Positions 34,700 through 43,655 are shown, counted from the first letter of the stretch. The stretch: DNA of 64,000 nucleotides from Bradyrhizobium sp. (GCF_004799445.1 NZ_SSNA01000122.1:1-64000); one strand, 5' to 3'. Program-made: numbers and translations. Notes: generated by a model from the letters alone, not told the origin.

Positions 34700-35566
34700 T
34701 CAGCCCGGCTTTCGCAGCAACCGCTGACCGGCCAATATCCGCGCGCCCTCGCGCACATTGTCACAGAATTCGAAATGGTCCGGCGCCAGCACGATGATGG
34801 TCGAGCCGTGCTCGAAATAGCCGAGCTCGTCGCCTTTGCGCAAGGAGACGTCGCAGGGAAACACCGTCGGTCCCGTTGTTTGCGCATTGAGCACGATATT
34901 GAGGAAATGCAGCCTGATGCTCGCCACCAGGATCGCGGCGACCGGCACCAGCGTGAGGGCCTCGCCGGATGAAAGGCGGCTTTGAATCACCGCGCGCTCG
35001 TTCTTGCAAAACAGCCGCTCGATTCGTTTCAGCGCGATCGGATTGACGTTCCAGGTGTCGCCGCTGATGAAGGTGACCTGCTCGATCCGGCAGTCGGCGG
35101 GCGCGTGAAAGCGGTGATACATGCTCGAGGTCAGCCGCAGCGTGACGAAGCGTCCGTTGCGGTGGGCGTCGACCAGTTTGGGATCGCCGAGCAAGTCCAG
35201 CAGTGAATAGCCAGCGCCCTTGATCTGAAACAGCTCGGTGTCCTCGATGGCGCCATGCGCGCCGATGATGGCGTCGGACGGGCTGACCACGGCCTGTGGG
35301 TCGGGGTCGGGCGGACGCAGGCCCGGCTTGAGCTCGCGCGTGAAACAGTCGTGCAGGCTGCTGAATTCGGTTTTCCTGGCTTCCGTCAAATCGAGATCGG
35401 AAAACATCCGCCAGCAGGCGATAGAGGCGTCGCGGACGACCGGATTCTCGATTTTGCTGAACCAGCCCATGAACCGCGTCAGCGCCGCCCGCGGAATGCG
35501 GTTGGTCAACAGGAAGTTGAGGTCCTCCTGCTGGGTCAGGGCGGAGAGCAGGCCCCGGATTGTCAT
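34700..35566 (-). CDS. Phosphatidylserine decarboxylase family protein (long form)
   Basis: Self-processing, pyruvoyl-dependent enzyme that makes phosphatidylethanolamine. The 288 residues from ATG 35566 (MTIRGLLSALTQQEDLNFLL) show SPSDAIIGAHGAIED, RLTSSMYHRFHAPADCRIEQ (the active-site Tyr-His block) and GYFEHGSTIIVLAPD, where the G-S-T cleavage site yields the pyruvoyl group. This is the proteobacterial/plant type I pattern rather than the short GS form common in rhizobia, so it may be a second enzyme. The track start at 35701 overlaps the divergent aminotransferase gene and is rejected. Confidence 0.88.
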   Translation of the reverse strand: MTIRGLLSALTQQEDLNFLLTNRIPRAALTRFMGWFSKIENPVVRDASIACWRMFSDLDLTEARKTEFSSLHDCFTRELKPGLRPPDPDPQAVVSPSDAIIGAHGAIEDTELFQIKGAGYSLLDLLGDPKLVDAHRNGRFVTLRLTSSMYHRFHAPADCRIEQVTFISGDTWNVNPIALKRIERLFCKNERAVIQSRLSSGEALTLVPVAAILVASIRLHFLNIVLNAQTTGPTVFPCDVSLRKGDELGYFEHGSTIIVLAPDHFEFCDNVREGARILAGQRLLRKPG

Positions 35567-35600
35567 GATTCTGTTAGATGGACCGGCTAGCGCTGGTGGC

Positions 35601-37262
35601 ATGGATTCGCCCCTCCCGATTCTTTCTTTCGCAGCCGCGGCCGCAGGCGCCGCAGCCGTATTTCCCAAACTCAAGGCGCGGCTGGCGCTGTCGCGGGCCA
35701 AGCACCGCTCGCTCGCCGGACATTCGAAGATGTCGCGGCGGGTGGCGCGGCTGATTCCGTTCTATGAGTTTTCGATTCAAGACTTCTTCCGCTCCGACGG
35801 CGCGCCGGCCGGGATCGCCAAACAACGCCACGACGCCTTCTTCGCGCTGGCCCGCCTTTACGGGGAGCGCTACGCCAGGGGACGGCAGATGACGGCCGAA
35901 GCCGCCAGCCGCATCTCCGACCTGCAATTCACCGAAACCTACCGGGTGCCGTTCCAGTACAGCCGGCTGGTGCGCGAGCATCTTGCGACCAGCGCCTTCG
36001 TGCAGTCGTCGGCCGGCGTCACCGTCACCGACGTCGACGGCAATGTCTGCTACGATCTCACCGGCTCCTACGGCGTCAACATCTTCGGCAACGACTTCTA
36101 CAAGGAGTGCATCGCCGGGGCGGAAACGCGCGCCCATGCATTGGGGCCGGTGCTGGGGCCCTATCACCCCGTCATGCTCGATAACGTGCGCCGGCTCACC
36201 GAGATTTCCGGGCTCGACGAAGTCTCGTTCCACATGTCCGGCACCGAAGCGGTGATGCAGGCGGTACGGCTCGCCCGCTATCACACCCGTCGCAGCCATC
36301 TGGTTCGTTTTGCCGGCGCCTACCATGGCTGGTGGGGCGACGTGCAGCCCGGCGTCGGCAACCCGGTTTCGCCGCACGAGACCTATACGCTGGCCGAGAT
36401 GTCGGAGCGGACGCTCCAGGTGCTGCGGACACGCCGCGACATCGCCTGCGTGCTGGTCAACCCGCTGCAGGCGTTGCATCCCAACGCCAATGCGCCCGGC
36501 GATTCCGCGCTGGTCGACAGTTCCCGCTCCGCCCGTTTCGATCGCGCCGCCTACAGCGCCTGGCTGAAACAGCTGCGCGAAGTTTGCACCGAACGCGGCA
36601 TCGTCCTGATCTTCGACGAGGTGTTCGTCGGCTTCCGTCTTGCCGCCGGCGGCGCGCAGGAATATTTCGGTGTCCGCGCCGACATGGTGACCTACGGCAA
36701 GAGCCTCGCGGGCGGCCTTCCCGTCGGCGTGGTGTGCGGGCGCAAGGAATTGATGCGCCGCTTCCGCGACGATCGCCCCGCCGACGTCTGCTTTGCCCGC
36801 GGCACCTTCAATTCGCATCCCTATGTGATGACCGCGATGGATGAATTCCTGAGCCGGCTCGCCAGCCCCAATTTCCGCGCGGTCTATAACGGTCTCGACG
36901 AGACCTGGAACGGCCGTGCCAAGGCGTTGAACGACAGCCTCGCCGCCGCGAACCTTCCGGCGCGCGTTTCCAACCTGTCCTCGATCTGGATGGTGCATTA
37001 TACCGAGCCGTCCCGCTACAACTGGATGTTTCAATATTACCTGCGGGCCGAAGGGTTGGCGCTGAGCTGGGTCGGGACCGGTCGCCTGATCTTCAGCTTG
37101 AACTACACCGATGCCGATTTTGCCGAAGTGGCAAAGCGCTTCGTGGCCGCGGCCGACAAAATGAAGCGCGACGGCTGGTGGTGGCACGAGGCGTCCCTCA
37201 CCAACAAGAGCATCCGCCGCCAGATCCTGAAAGAGATGCTTGGGCGCGTTGTTTCCCGCTAG
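35601..37262 (+). CDS. PLP-dependent class III aminotransferase / glutamate-1-semialdehyde aminomutase-like, with hydrophobic N-terminus
   Basis: The 553 residues begin with a hydrophobic segment (PLPILSFAAAAAGAAAVFPK) and about 90 residues absent from ordinary HemL. The class III fold follows: VTDVDGNVCYDLTGSYGVNI, FHMSGTEAVMQAVRLARYHT, AGAYHGWWGDVQPGVGNP, LIFDEVFVGFRLAAGG (PLP-binding Asp) and VTYGKSLAGGLPVGVVCGRK (Schiff-base Lys). HemL for heme synthesis is unlikely, as alphaproteobacteria use ALA synthase and the extension would tether it to the membrane. An in-frame ATG at 35565 is also possible. Divergent from the decarboxylase; a lipid or lipid-linked substrate is inference. Confidence 0.85.
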   Translation: MDSPLPILSFAAAAAGAAAVFPKLKARLALSRAKHRSLAGHSKMSRRVARLIPFYEFSIQDFFRSDGAPAGIAKQRHDAFFALARLYGERYARGRQMTAEAASRISDLQFTETYRVPFQYSRLVREHLATSAFVQSSAGVTVTDVDGNVCYDLTGSYGVNIFGNDFYKECIAGAETRAHALGPVLGPYHPVMLDNVRRLTEISGLDEVSFHMSGTEAVMQAVRLARYHTRRSHLVRFAGAYHGWWGDVQPGVGNPVSPHETYTLAEMSERTLQVLRTRRDIACVLVNPLQALHPNANAPGDSALVDSSRSARFDRAAYSAWLKQLREVCTERGIVLIFDEVFVGFRLAAGGAQEYFGVRADMVTYGKSLAGGLPVGVVCGRKELMRRFRDDRPADVCFARGTFNSHPYVMTAMDEFLSRLASPNFRAVYNGLDETWNGRAKALNDSLAAANLPARVSNLSSIWMVHYTEPSRYNWMFQYYLRAEGLALSWVGTGRLIFSLNYTDADFAEVAKRFVAAADKMKRDGWWWHEASLTNKSIRRQILKEMLGRVVSR

Positions 37263-37302
37263 AAGCATTCTGGCCTTGAAACCTGGCCCAGCCGTCGAGT
37301 CA

Positions 37303-37459
37303 CCTCGCCCCGCTTGCGGGGAGAGGTCGAAATTTGCGCGAAGCGAAAATTTCGGGTGAGGGGGACTATCCGCGCGTCTGACTCTGTGGAGAGTCCCCCT
37401 CACCCCCGACGCTCTAAGAGCGAGCTTCGCTCGTCTCGACCCCGCAAGCGGGGCGAGGG
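37303..37459. repeat. Dispersed palindromic repeat, CCTCGCCCCGCTTGCGGGG family
   Basis: A 157-base palindrome with outer arms CCTCGCCCCGCTTGCGGGG and CCCCGCAAGCGGGGCGAGG, and a middle pair GTGAGGGGGACT / AGTCCCCCTCAC. Inner hairpins (GCGAAGCGAAAATTTCGG type) decorate both arms. It sits between the convergent aminotransferase and membrane protein genes. A related copy is at 45198. Confidence 0.92.
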
Positions 37460-37474
37460 AGCTGCAGGCCGCCC

Positions 37475-38107
37475 TCAGGCGTGCTGCTCTTCGAGAGTGT
37501 GCTCGACGATATCCAGGCCCGGATCGATCAGTTCGCCCTTCATCAGGAACAGCGGCGCCTTGTAATAGAGCCGGAGATCGCTGAACGGGTCGGTCAGGAT
37601 CTTCGTCATCCAGACCAGGCCGGTCTCGACGTCGCGGATGAAGAACAGATGGATGGTGCGGAACAACAGCCCGCCGATGCCGATCGCGAGCCATATCTTG
37701 GCGACCTGCCGCATGAAGTCGGCCGGCGACGCCCATGGCGTGAAGATTCCGAACAGGGTCGGATCGAAGTACAGCACCACCGGCGACAGCGCCCAGATCG
37801 TCATCAGCACGACCTTGCGCTGCAGATTATAGCCGACCTTGATCTCCTCCTTGTGCTCATGGGTGGCCTGGTTGAGGTGGTCATACCCCTTGGGCTCGAA
37901 GAAGAAATGGCCGGCCTGGCGTGAGGTCATCGACACCAGCCAGCCGATCAGGGCTGCCACGACCGGATCGAAGAAGATCATGACGTAGCCGACCAGAAAG
38001 CTCGCCGCGCTGACGAAGTGCAGGCTCTGGTTGATGCGGCTGTGGTGATAGTAGCGATGGTCGTCCCAGCGCTGGGTTCGCAACTGCTCCAGGAAATCCT
38101 TGATCAT
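37475..38107 (-). CDS. Multi-pass membrane protein, possibly Mpo1/DUF962-like
   Basis: The 210 residues contain about four hydrophobic segments (FVSAASFLVGYVMIFFDPVV, VVLMTIWALSPVVLYF, IWLAIGIGGLLFRTIHLFFI). The N-terminal YYHHSRINQSLHF resembles the H-x-x-x-N-x-x-LH block of Mpo1/DUF962 proteins, which in yeast are fatty acid dioxygenases of lipid turnover. That resemblance is weak and the assignment tentative. It lies 132 bases downstream of the PmtA-like gene on the same strand, within a set of lipid-related genes. Confidence 0.6.
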   Translation of the reverse strand: MIKDFLEQLRTQRWDDHRYYHHSRINQSLHFVSAASFLVGYVMIFFDPVVAALIGWLVSMTSRQAGHFFFEPKGYDHLNQATHEHKEEIKVGYNLQRKVVLMTIWALSPVVLYFDPTLFGIFTPWASPADFMRQVAKIWLAIGIGGLLFRTIHLFFIRDVETGLVWMTKILTDPFSDLRLYYKAPLFLMKGELIDPGLDIVEHTLEEQHA

Positions 38108-38164
38108 TCTCTCCCCCAGGAAGGTGGCCTCTGATGCTGTTTTACAGCGATTCGATGTAGGGCA

Positions 38165-38187
38165 TGTGACATCATCAAACTGTCACA
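38165..38187. promoter_or_regulatory. Inverted repeat upstream of the membrane protein gene
   Basis: TGTGACA and TGTCACA are separated by nine bases, forming a 23-base dyad 58 bases before the start at 38107. The outer TGTGA...TCACA resembles a CRP/FNR-type half-site pair, but the spacing is wider than the usual six. It may be an operator for the membrane protein gene. Confidence 0.45.
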
Positions 38188-38239
38188 CGCCGTTTCATGA
38201 CGACGCGTTACGCAGGTTACGCAAATGTCTTGCGCTGGA

Positions 38240-38929
38240 CTAGGCGGCGGCCGCGGCGTCGATTTTGCGGAAACGCACCAGCGAGAAATGGCCGAGCGGC
38301 GGAATCAGGCGGCGCTCCACCAGCTCGACCCGCGTCGCCCCCGCGAGCCATCGGGTGTAGCGCGACCAGGCGAACTCGGCGGTCCGGAAACCAAGCCGGC
38401 GCACCACCGGCTGCAGTTGCTGCTCGATGAAGCGGCGCATGCCGGCATCGGCGCTGACGCGCGTAAGGATGATCAGTTCGCCGCCCGGCCGCAACACGCG
38501 GGCGAACTCGTCCAACGCCACTTCCGGATTCGGCACCGCGGTGACGACATATTGCGCCATCACCACGTCGAAGGAGTCGTCGGGAAACTCGAGCTTCTCG
38601 GCGTCCATTACCGCCAAGCCTTCGATATTCTTCAGGCGCAGGTCGGCGACGCGCTGCTTCGCCTTGTTCAGCATCGCTTCCGAAATATCGGTTCCGAAGA
38701 TGCGGACATGCGGCGCGTAGAGTGGCAGCGAAATGCCGGTGCCGACGCCGACTTCGAGGACGCGGCCGCCGATCTTGTTGGTCGCCTGAATGGCGGCGTC
38801 GCGGCCCTTGCTGAACACGCCACCGAACACGAGGTCATAGATCGGGGCCCAGCGATCGTAGGCCTGCTCGACCATTTCGCGGTTGAAGTCCAACTGCGTC
38901 GCGCCGTCCAGTTTGATGATTTCTGCCAT
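38240..38929 (-). CDS. PmtA-like phosphatidylethanolamine N-methyltransferase / UbiE-type SAM methyltransferase
   Basis: Class I SAM methyltransferase of 229 residues. Motif I is RVLEVGVGTGISLPLYAPHV; FPDDSFDVVMAQYVVTAVPN and FARVLRPGGELIILTRV follow. The N-terminal DFNREMVEQAYDRWAPIYDL resembles bacterial PmtA, which converts phosphatidylethanolamine to phosphatidylcholine, a major lipid in bradyrhizobia. UbiE-type enzymes share much of this pattern. Position near a phosphatidylserine decarboxylase supports a phospholipid role. Confidence 0.8.
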   Translation of the reverse strand: MAEIIKLDGATQLDFNREMVEQAYDRWAPIYDLVFGGVFSKGRDAAIQATNKIGGRVLEVGVGTGISLPLYAPHVRIFGTDISEAMLNKAKQRVADLRLKNIEGLAVMDAEKLEFPDDSFDVVMAQYVVTAVPNPEVALDEFARVLRPGGELIILTRVSADAGMRRFIEQQLQPVVRRLGFRTAEFAWSRYTRWLAGATRVELVERRLIPPLGHFSLVRFRKIDAAAAA

Positions 38930-38999
38930 GATGACCTTTGCCTCGTTGATCCCTGCGGTCTGATCCGGCTCGCCGGGTCAGATCAGTTGGTTGTTGATC

Positions 39000-40055
39000 T
39001 CAGCCGCGCACCGGATGTCTTCCAGCCACGACGAGGGCGGGCCGCGGCGAACGGCTCGGCTGCAGCGCACTCAGATTGCCGATGAACTGCCGCGCGCTGT
39101 TTTCCCAGGAGCGCTCCAGCGCAAACCGCCGGCAGGCCTCTCGGGACATGTCGAGCGCGCGCAGGCAGGCGCTGCGGAGATCCTCGTCGAGCGCGCCAAC
39201 CGGATGGTCCGCGATCACGTCGAGCGGCCCCGTCACCGGGAAGGCGGCAACCGGCGTGCCGCAGGCCAGCGCTTCCAGTTGCACGACGCCGAAGGTGTCG
39301 GTGCGGCTCGGAAACACGAACACATCCGCCGCCGCCAGATGCGCGGTCAGATCCGCCCCGGTCTTTTCGCCGAGGAACTTCACACCAGGATATTTTTGCT
39401 GCAGCGCCGCCCTTTGCGGTCCATCGCCGACCACGACCTTTGAGCCCGGCAAGTCCTGCGCAAGAAAGGCCTCGATATTCTTTTCGACGGCGACGCGGCC
39501 CATCGTCATGAAGATCGGCCGCGGCAGATCGAGCTCGGCCGGATGATCCGGGTTGAAGAGCTCGGTATCGACGCCACGCCCCCAGAAGCCGAGCCGGCGG
39601 AAGCCGCGTGCGCCGAGCTCATTATAAAGAGAACCGGTCGCCACCATCGTCATGGAAGCCGCCGCATGAAAGCGCCGCAGCACCGCATAGCTCAGCGCGG
39701 CCGGGATGATGGAGCGCACCGCGATATATTCCGGAAAGCGCGTCGTGTAGGACGTCGTGAAGGCGAGCTTGTGGCGGCGGCAATAGGCCCGCACCGCCCA
39801 GCCGATCGGCCCCTCGGTCGTGATGTGGATCGCGTCGGGCGCTGCCGCCTCGATCCTTCTGGCGATCTCGCGCCGGTTCGGCAACGCTATTCGCAGGCCC
39901 GGATAGGTCGGAACGCCGACCGAGGGAAACCCATCCGGGGTCAGGAATTCAATATCGGCCCCCAGCGCCGACGCGCTGCGCGCCAGCGAGGTCAGGGTGC
40001 GCACCACGCCGTTTACCTGCGGGCGCCAGGCGTCGGTCGCAATCAAAATCCGCAT
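39000..40055 (-). CDS. GT4-family glycosyltransferase
   Basis: The 351 residues start MRILIATDAWRPQVNGVVRT, the pattern of GT4 enzymes that glycosylate diacylglycerol or phosphatidylinositol-type lipids (SqdX/MgtA relatives). The GT-B donor site is visible: GRVAVEKNIEAFL, VVVGDGPQRAAL and VFVFPSRTDTFGVVQLEALA (E-x7-E). I choose ATG 40055; the track uses a GTG one codon earlier. It lies 70 bases upstream of the PmtA-like gene on the same strand, so a glycolipid product is plausible but not shown. Confidence 0.85.
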   Translation of the reverse strand: MRILIATDAWRPQVNGVVRTLTSLARSASALGADIEFLTPDGFPSVGVPTYPGLRIALPNRREIARRIEAAAPDAIHITTEGPIGWAVRAYCRRHKLAFTTSYTTRFPEYIAVRSIIPAALSYAVLRRFHAAASMTMVATGSLYNELGARGFRRLGFWGRGVDTELFNPDHPAELDLPRPIFMTMGRVAVEKNIEAFLAQDLPGSKVVVGDGPQRAALQQKYPGVKFLGEKTGADLTAHLAAADVFVFPSRTDTFGVVQLEALACGTPVAAFPVTGPLDVIADHPVGALDEDLRSACLRALDMSREACRRFALERSWENSARQFIGNLSALQPSRSPRPALVVAGRHPVRG

Positions 40056-40326
40056 CACGGGACCCTAAGGGGGTTGCTGATTCTCAGTTTCCCGACGTTC
40101 TGCTACGGATATTTCAAGCGTGTGACGTCATAGAGCTTAACGCCCTCCTTTTCGCAACCCTGTGGCCGTTTTTTCGGGCCCCAGGACCCCAGAATGAAAC
40201 AATTCATGAATGCGACGAAACCATTTTGCCGGTTTGGCGAAAATGTCCGGAAATGTTTCTCCGTTAAGGATCCCCCTAACGACGCAGCAAAAGCTCGCGC
40301 GCAAGCGATCGAACAGGGGACGCCAG

Positions 40327-41013
40327 ATGTCCAGCCTCAGGGCCATCAAACTGAATTCCCGCCGTGCCGCGGCCTTCGGCGCGCTGGCGATCGGCGCCGC
40401 GGTTTTTTCGGGCGCAGCCTCGGCAGCACCGCTTCAGCTGTTTCCTTTCATCATGACGCCCGAACAAGCGGCGCCGCCTGCGGTGCAATCCGCGCCATCC
40501 GAAGACGAAAACGCCACGGCGGAGCTGCCGGCGCGGCTGAAACGCCAGATCGTCAACTATCCCACCCGTGAGGCGGCGGGGACGATCATCATCGATACGC
40601 CCAACACTTATCTCTATTATGTGCTCGGCGGCGGCCAGGCGATCCGCTACGGCATCGGCGTCGGCCGCGACGGCTTCACCTGGTCCGGCGTGCAGTCGAT
40701 TACCAAAAAGGCGGAGTGGCCGGATTGGACTCCGCCGCCGGAAATGATCGCGCGCCAGCCTTATCTGCCGCGCCACATGGCGGGCGGCCCCGGCAACCCG
40801 CTCGGCGCCCGCGCCATGTATCTCGGCGGCACGGTGTATCGCATCCACGGCACCAACGCGCCGGGCACCATCGGCACCCACGTTTCATCCGGCTGCATCC
40901 GCCTCACCAACCAGGACGTGTCCGATCTCTATTCGCGGGTCAGCGTCGGCGCCAAGGTGATCGTGCTGCCGATGGACCGCCGCGCCGACAACATGCTCGG
41001 CAAGCGGGGCTGA
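40327..41013 (+). CDS. L,D-transpeptidase (YkuD domain), exported
   Basis: Periplasmic enzyme that forms 3-3 cross-links or attaches proteins to peptidoglycan. ATG 40327 follows an AGGGGA site; the 228 residues begin with a signal peptide (RRAAAFGALAIGAAVFSGAA). The YkuD domain contains IIIDTPNTYLYYVLGGGQAI and the catalytic block YRIHGTNAPGTIGTHVSSGC followed by IRL, with the active-site His and Cys. The track start at 40210 adds 39 residues before the signal. This form, with KRQIVNYPTREAAGTI before the domain, is common in rhizobia. Confidence 0.93.
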   Translation: MSSLRAIKLNSRRAAAFGALAIGAAVFSGAASAAPLQLFPFIMTPEQAAPPAVQSAPSEDENATAELPARLKRQIVNYPTREAAGTIIIDTPNTYLYYVLGGGQAIRYGIGVGRDGFTWSGVQSITKKAEWPDWTPPPEMIARQPYLPRHMAGGPGNPLGARAMYLGGTVYRIHGTNAPGTIGTHVSSGCIRLTNQDVSDLYSRVSVGAKVIVLPMDRRADNMLGKRG

Positions 41014-41097
41014 CGGTTTGCGCGCCCGCGAATCCCGCCCAACGCCGGCACCGCGAAAAATAAGCAAGCCGGCATCTCAGACGCAAACGTAAATCCG

Positions 41098-41832
41098 ATG
41101 TCGACACTCGCCATCACGTCACTGACCATCGTGCTTGCCGCTGCGGCGTTCCTGATCCTCGAGCGAGTGCGGCCCGGCCGCGAACTGCCGAACGCGCCGG
41201 GCTGGTACGCCCGTGCGCTTGTCGTCACGCTGTTTCAGGTCGGCATCACGCTCGTCACCAACCGGCTCTGGGTCCACCTGTTCGCACACATATCGCTGTT
41301 CGATCTCAGAGCGCTACATCTGCCGATCGTCGAAGGATTCATCGGCTGGTTCACCGGGACGTTTTTCTTTTACTGGTGGCACCGCCTGCGCCACCAAAAA
41401 GGCTGGTGGGTGCTATTTCATCAGGTGCATCACTCGCCGGCCCGGATCGAGGCCGTCACTTCATTCTACAAGCATCCGGTGGAAATCCTGGCGGATAGCG
41501 CGCTCGCGGCGGCGGTGTTGTATCCGTTGCTCGGCTGCTTGTTGGAAGGCGCAATGTGGTTCAACGCGTTCGCCGCGACCGGCGAATTCTTCTATCACTC
41601 GAACTTCAAATCGCCGCGCTGGCTGAAATACGTCATCCAGACCCCCGAACTGCATTCGATCCATCACCAGATCGACGTCCATTCGTTCAATTATGGCGAC
41701 CTTCCGATCTGGGACCGGCTGTTCGGCACCTATCGCGACGCCGACGATTTTGCTCCGCAATGCGGCTTTCCCCGCCACAACGAGCGGCATCTGTCGCGCA
41801 TGCTGGCTTTCCAGGATGTCTATGACAGGTGA
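41098..41832 (+). CDS. Sterol desaturase / fatty acid hydroxylase family membrane protein
   Basis: Di-iron membrane hydroxylase-like protein of 244 residues. Histidine clusters: FFYWWHRLRHQKGWWVLFHQ followed by VHHSP, FFYHSNFKSP and LHSIHHQIDVHSFNYGDLP. Four or so hydrophobic stretches bring them to the cytoplasmic face. It is a different lineage from the protein at 21597, with low similarity outside the His motifs. A native lipid substrate is assumed from the family; nothing local defines it. Confidence 0.88.
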   Translation: MSTLAITSLTIVLAAAAFLILERVRPGRELPNAPGWYARALVVTLFQVGITLVTNRLWVHLFAHISLFDLRALHLPIVEGFIGWFTGTFFFYWWHRLRHQKGWWVLFHQVHHSPARIEAVTSFYKHPVEILADSALAAAVLYPLLGCLLEGAMWFNAFAATGEFFYHSNFKSPRWLKYVIQTPELHSIHHQIDVHSFNYGDLPIWDRLFGTYRDADDFAPQCGFPRHNERHLSRMLAFQDVYDR

Positions 41833-42098
41833 GATCGCCATCCCGCTGTCGGGCGACGGCGACCGGTGATGTCTTGGACAGCGCAATGGCGCCCCTGCCC
41901 TGGCGCCGCCACACCGCGCGGAACGGCGTGGTCTTTCGCGCCGCTTTTTGTGTCTGACTGGCAATAATTCGACCCTATTTGCGCCCGCGGCCTGCGCCAT
42001 ATCTTGGCGTCGTGACCGCGGTGCCGCCGGGGGCGCCCGCTCTGGCGCAGCCCTACCCCGCCCTGTAGGCTCCCAAGCTGAATCAGTCCGGGGGGACG

Positions 42099-43655
42099 AT
42101 GCGTCTTAAGGCCATTTTGCTCGCGATCGCGGTGGTCGCGGTCTCGTTCTTCGTCAGCCTGAAAGCCCTGGACTGGTTGTCGCTGCGCGGCACGGTCCCC
42201 GGGCCGGCGCTTGCCCAATTGCCGCCGCTGCCGCCCGCGCCCCGCAGTTCGGTGATCCTGGCCCAGGTCACCATTCCGATCTCCGCCATTCGCGACGCCG
42301 CCGATCGCAGCGCGGCACGCAACTTCGCTGGCAAGGCCGACAATCCGGTGTCGCAAATCCTGCAAAACGCCGATATCGGCTGGACCGCCTCACGGGGACC
42401 GATCGCGGCGACCGGGGGCCAGGACGTGTTGTCGCTGACCACGGCGCTGACCGGAAAACTGAATGTGACGGGCTCGTTGTCGTCGAAGGCGACCGGCGCG
42501 GTCGGCGACGCGCTTGGCGGCCTGCTCGGCGGCAATGTCGCCAAGCAGATCGGCAGCGTCAACATCAAGGCCCTCAATGCCAGCGCCGAGATCAAGGGCA
42601 ATGTCGTCATCACCTCGCGCCCCAAGCTTGCCGCGGCCTGGCATCTCGAGCCGAATTTGGGCGCCCAGGTCACGCTGGGCGACACCAGCGTCACGGTGGC
42701 GGGCGCGCGCGTCAACGTTCCGGCGCAGGTCAAGCCGGTGATCGACAAGACCGTCGCCGATCAGATCGCCGCCGCCGGCGCGCGGATTCGCAACGATCCT
42801 TCCTTCGAGCGCAATGCCAGGATTCAATGGGCCAAGGCGTGCCGCTCCATACCGCTGCAAGGCAACGGCGCCGCCGCGTCGACGCCGGCGCTTTGGCTGG
42901 AGCTGCGGCCGACCCGCGCGGTCGCGGTGCAGCCCCGCATCGACGCCGCCGCGGTCACGCTGATCCTCGGCATCGAGGCGGAGACCCGGATCACCCCGGC
43001 GCAGACCACGCCCAGCTGCCCGTTTCCCGAGAAGATCTCCATCGTCCCGCCGACCCCAGCCGGCGTCAGCATCGGCATCCCGATCGACGTCCCCTTTGCC
43101 GACATCAACAAGATCGTGGAAGCCCAGTTCGCCGGCCGGACCTTTCCCGAGGACGGTTCGGGCTCGGTCAATGTCACGGTGAAGCGGGCGTCGGTCGCAG
43201 CGTCAGGCGACCGGCTGTTGATCTCGCTGCTGGTGAACGCCAAGGAGAAAACCAGCTTCCTCGGCTTCGGCGGCGAGGCCACCGTGCATATCTGGGGCAG
43301 GCCGGTACTCGATCAGGCGCAGCAGACCCTGCGGCTGACCAACATGGAACTGGCCGTCGAATCCGAGGCCGCCTTCGGGCTGCTCGGCGCCGCGGCGCGC
43401 GCGGCCATGCCGCATCTGCAAAAAGTCCTTGCCGAAAAGGCCACCGTCGATCTCAAGCCGTTCCTCGCCAACGCGCAGAAAAGGATCGCCACCGCGATCG
43501 CGGATTTCCAGAAGAACGAGGACGGCGTCCGGGTGGCGGCGGAAATCACCAGCCTGAACCTCGCCGACATCGCCTTCGATTCCAAGACGCTGCGGGTGAT
43601 CGCCGAGGCCGCAGGTACGATCACGGTCAATATAACGGCGGTGCCGGGGTTGTAG
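42099..43655 (+). CDS. Exported DUF4403 family protein
   Basis: The 518 residues have an N-terminal signal anchor (LKAILLAIAVVAVSFFVSLK) and a long, beta-rich body typical of DUF4403, a family related by fold to lipid-binding tubular (TULIP-like) proteins. Landmarks are VTIPISAIRDAADRS near the start, ASAEIKGNVVITSRPKLAAA, and the repeat-like second half with VSIGIPIDVPFADINKIVEA and VTVKRASVAASGDRLLISLL. The C-terminus ends in beta strands. Function is unknown; envelope location is likely. Confidence 0.82.
   Translation: MRLKAILLAIAVVAVSFFVSLKALDWLSLRGTVPGPALAQLPPLPPAPRSSVILAQVTIPISAIRDAADRSAARNFAGKADNPVSQILQNADIGWTASRGPIAATGGQDVLSLTTALTGKLNVTGSLSSKATGAVGDALGGLLGGNVAKQIGSVNIKALNASAEIKGNVVITSRPKLAAAWHLEPNLGAQVTLGDTSVTVAGARVNVPAQVKPVIDKTVADQIAAAGARIRNDPSFERNARIQWAKACRSIPLQGNGAAASTPALWLELRPTRAVAVQPRIDAAAVTLILGIEAETRITPAQTTPSCPFPEKISIVPPTPAGVSIGIPIDVPFADINKIVEAQFAGRTFPEDGSGSVNVTVKRASVAASGDRLLISLLVNAKEKTSFLGFGGEATVHIWGRPVLDQAQQTLRLTNMELAVESEAAFGLLGAAARAAMPHLQKVLAEKATVDLKPFLANAQKRIATAIADFQKNEDGVRVAAEITSLNLADIAFDSKTLRVIAEAAGTITVNITAVPGL

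Noticed and set aside
35238-35600. N-terminal extension of the aminotransferase (track start 35238)
   Set aside because: It is antisense to the decarboxylase coding region and has no counterpart in the family.
35574-37736. 720-residue minus-strand ORF, the longest in the track
   Set aside because: Antisense to the aminotransferase, where PLP motifs are clear; starts inside another gene and crosses a repeat.
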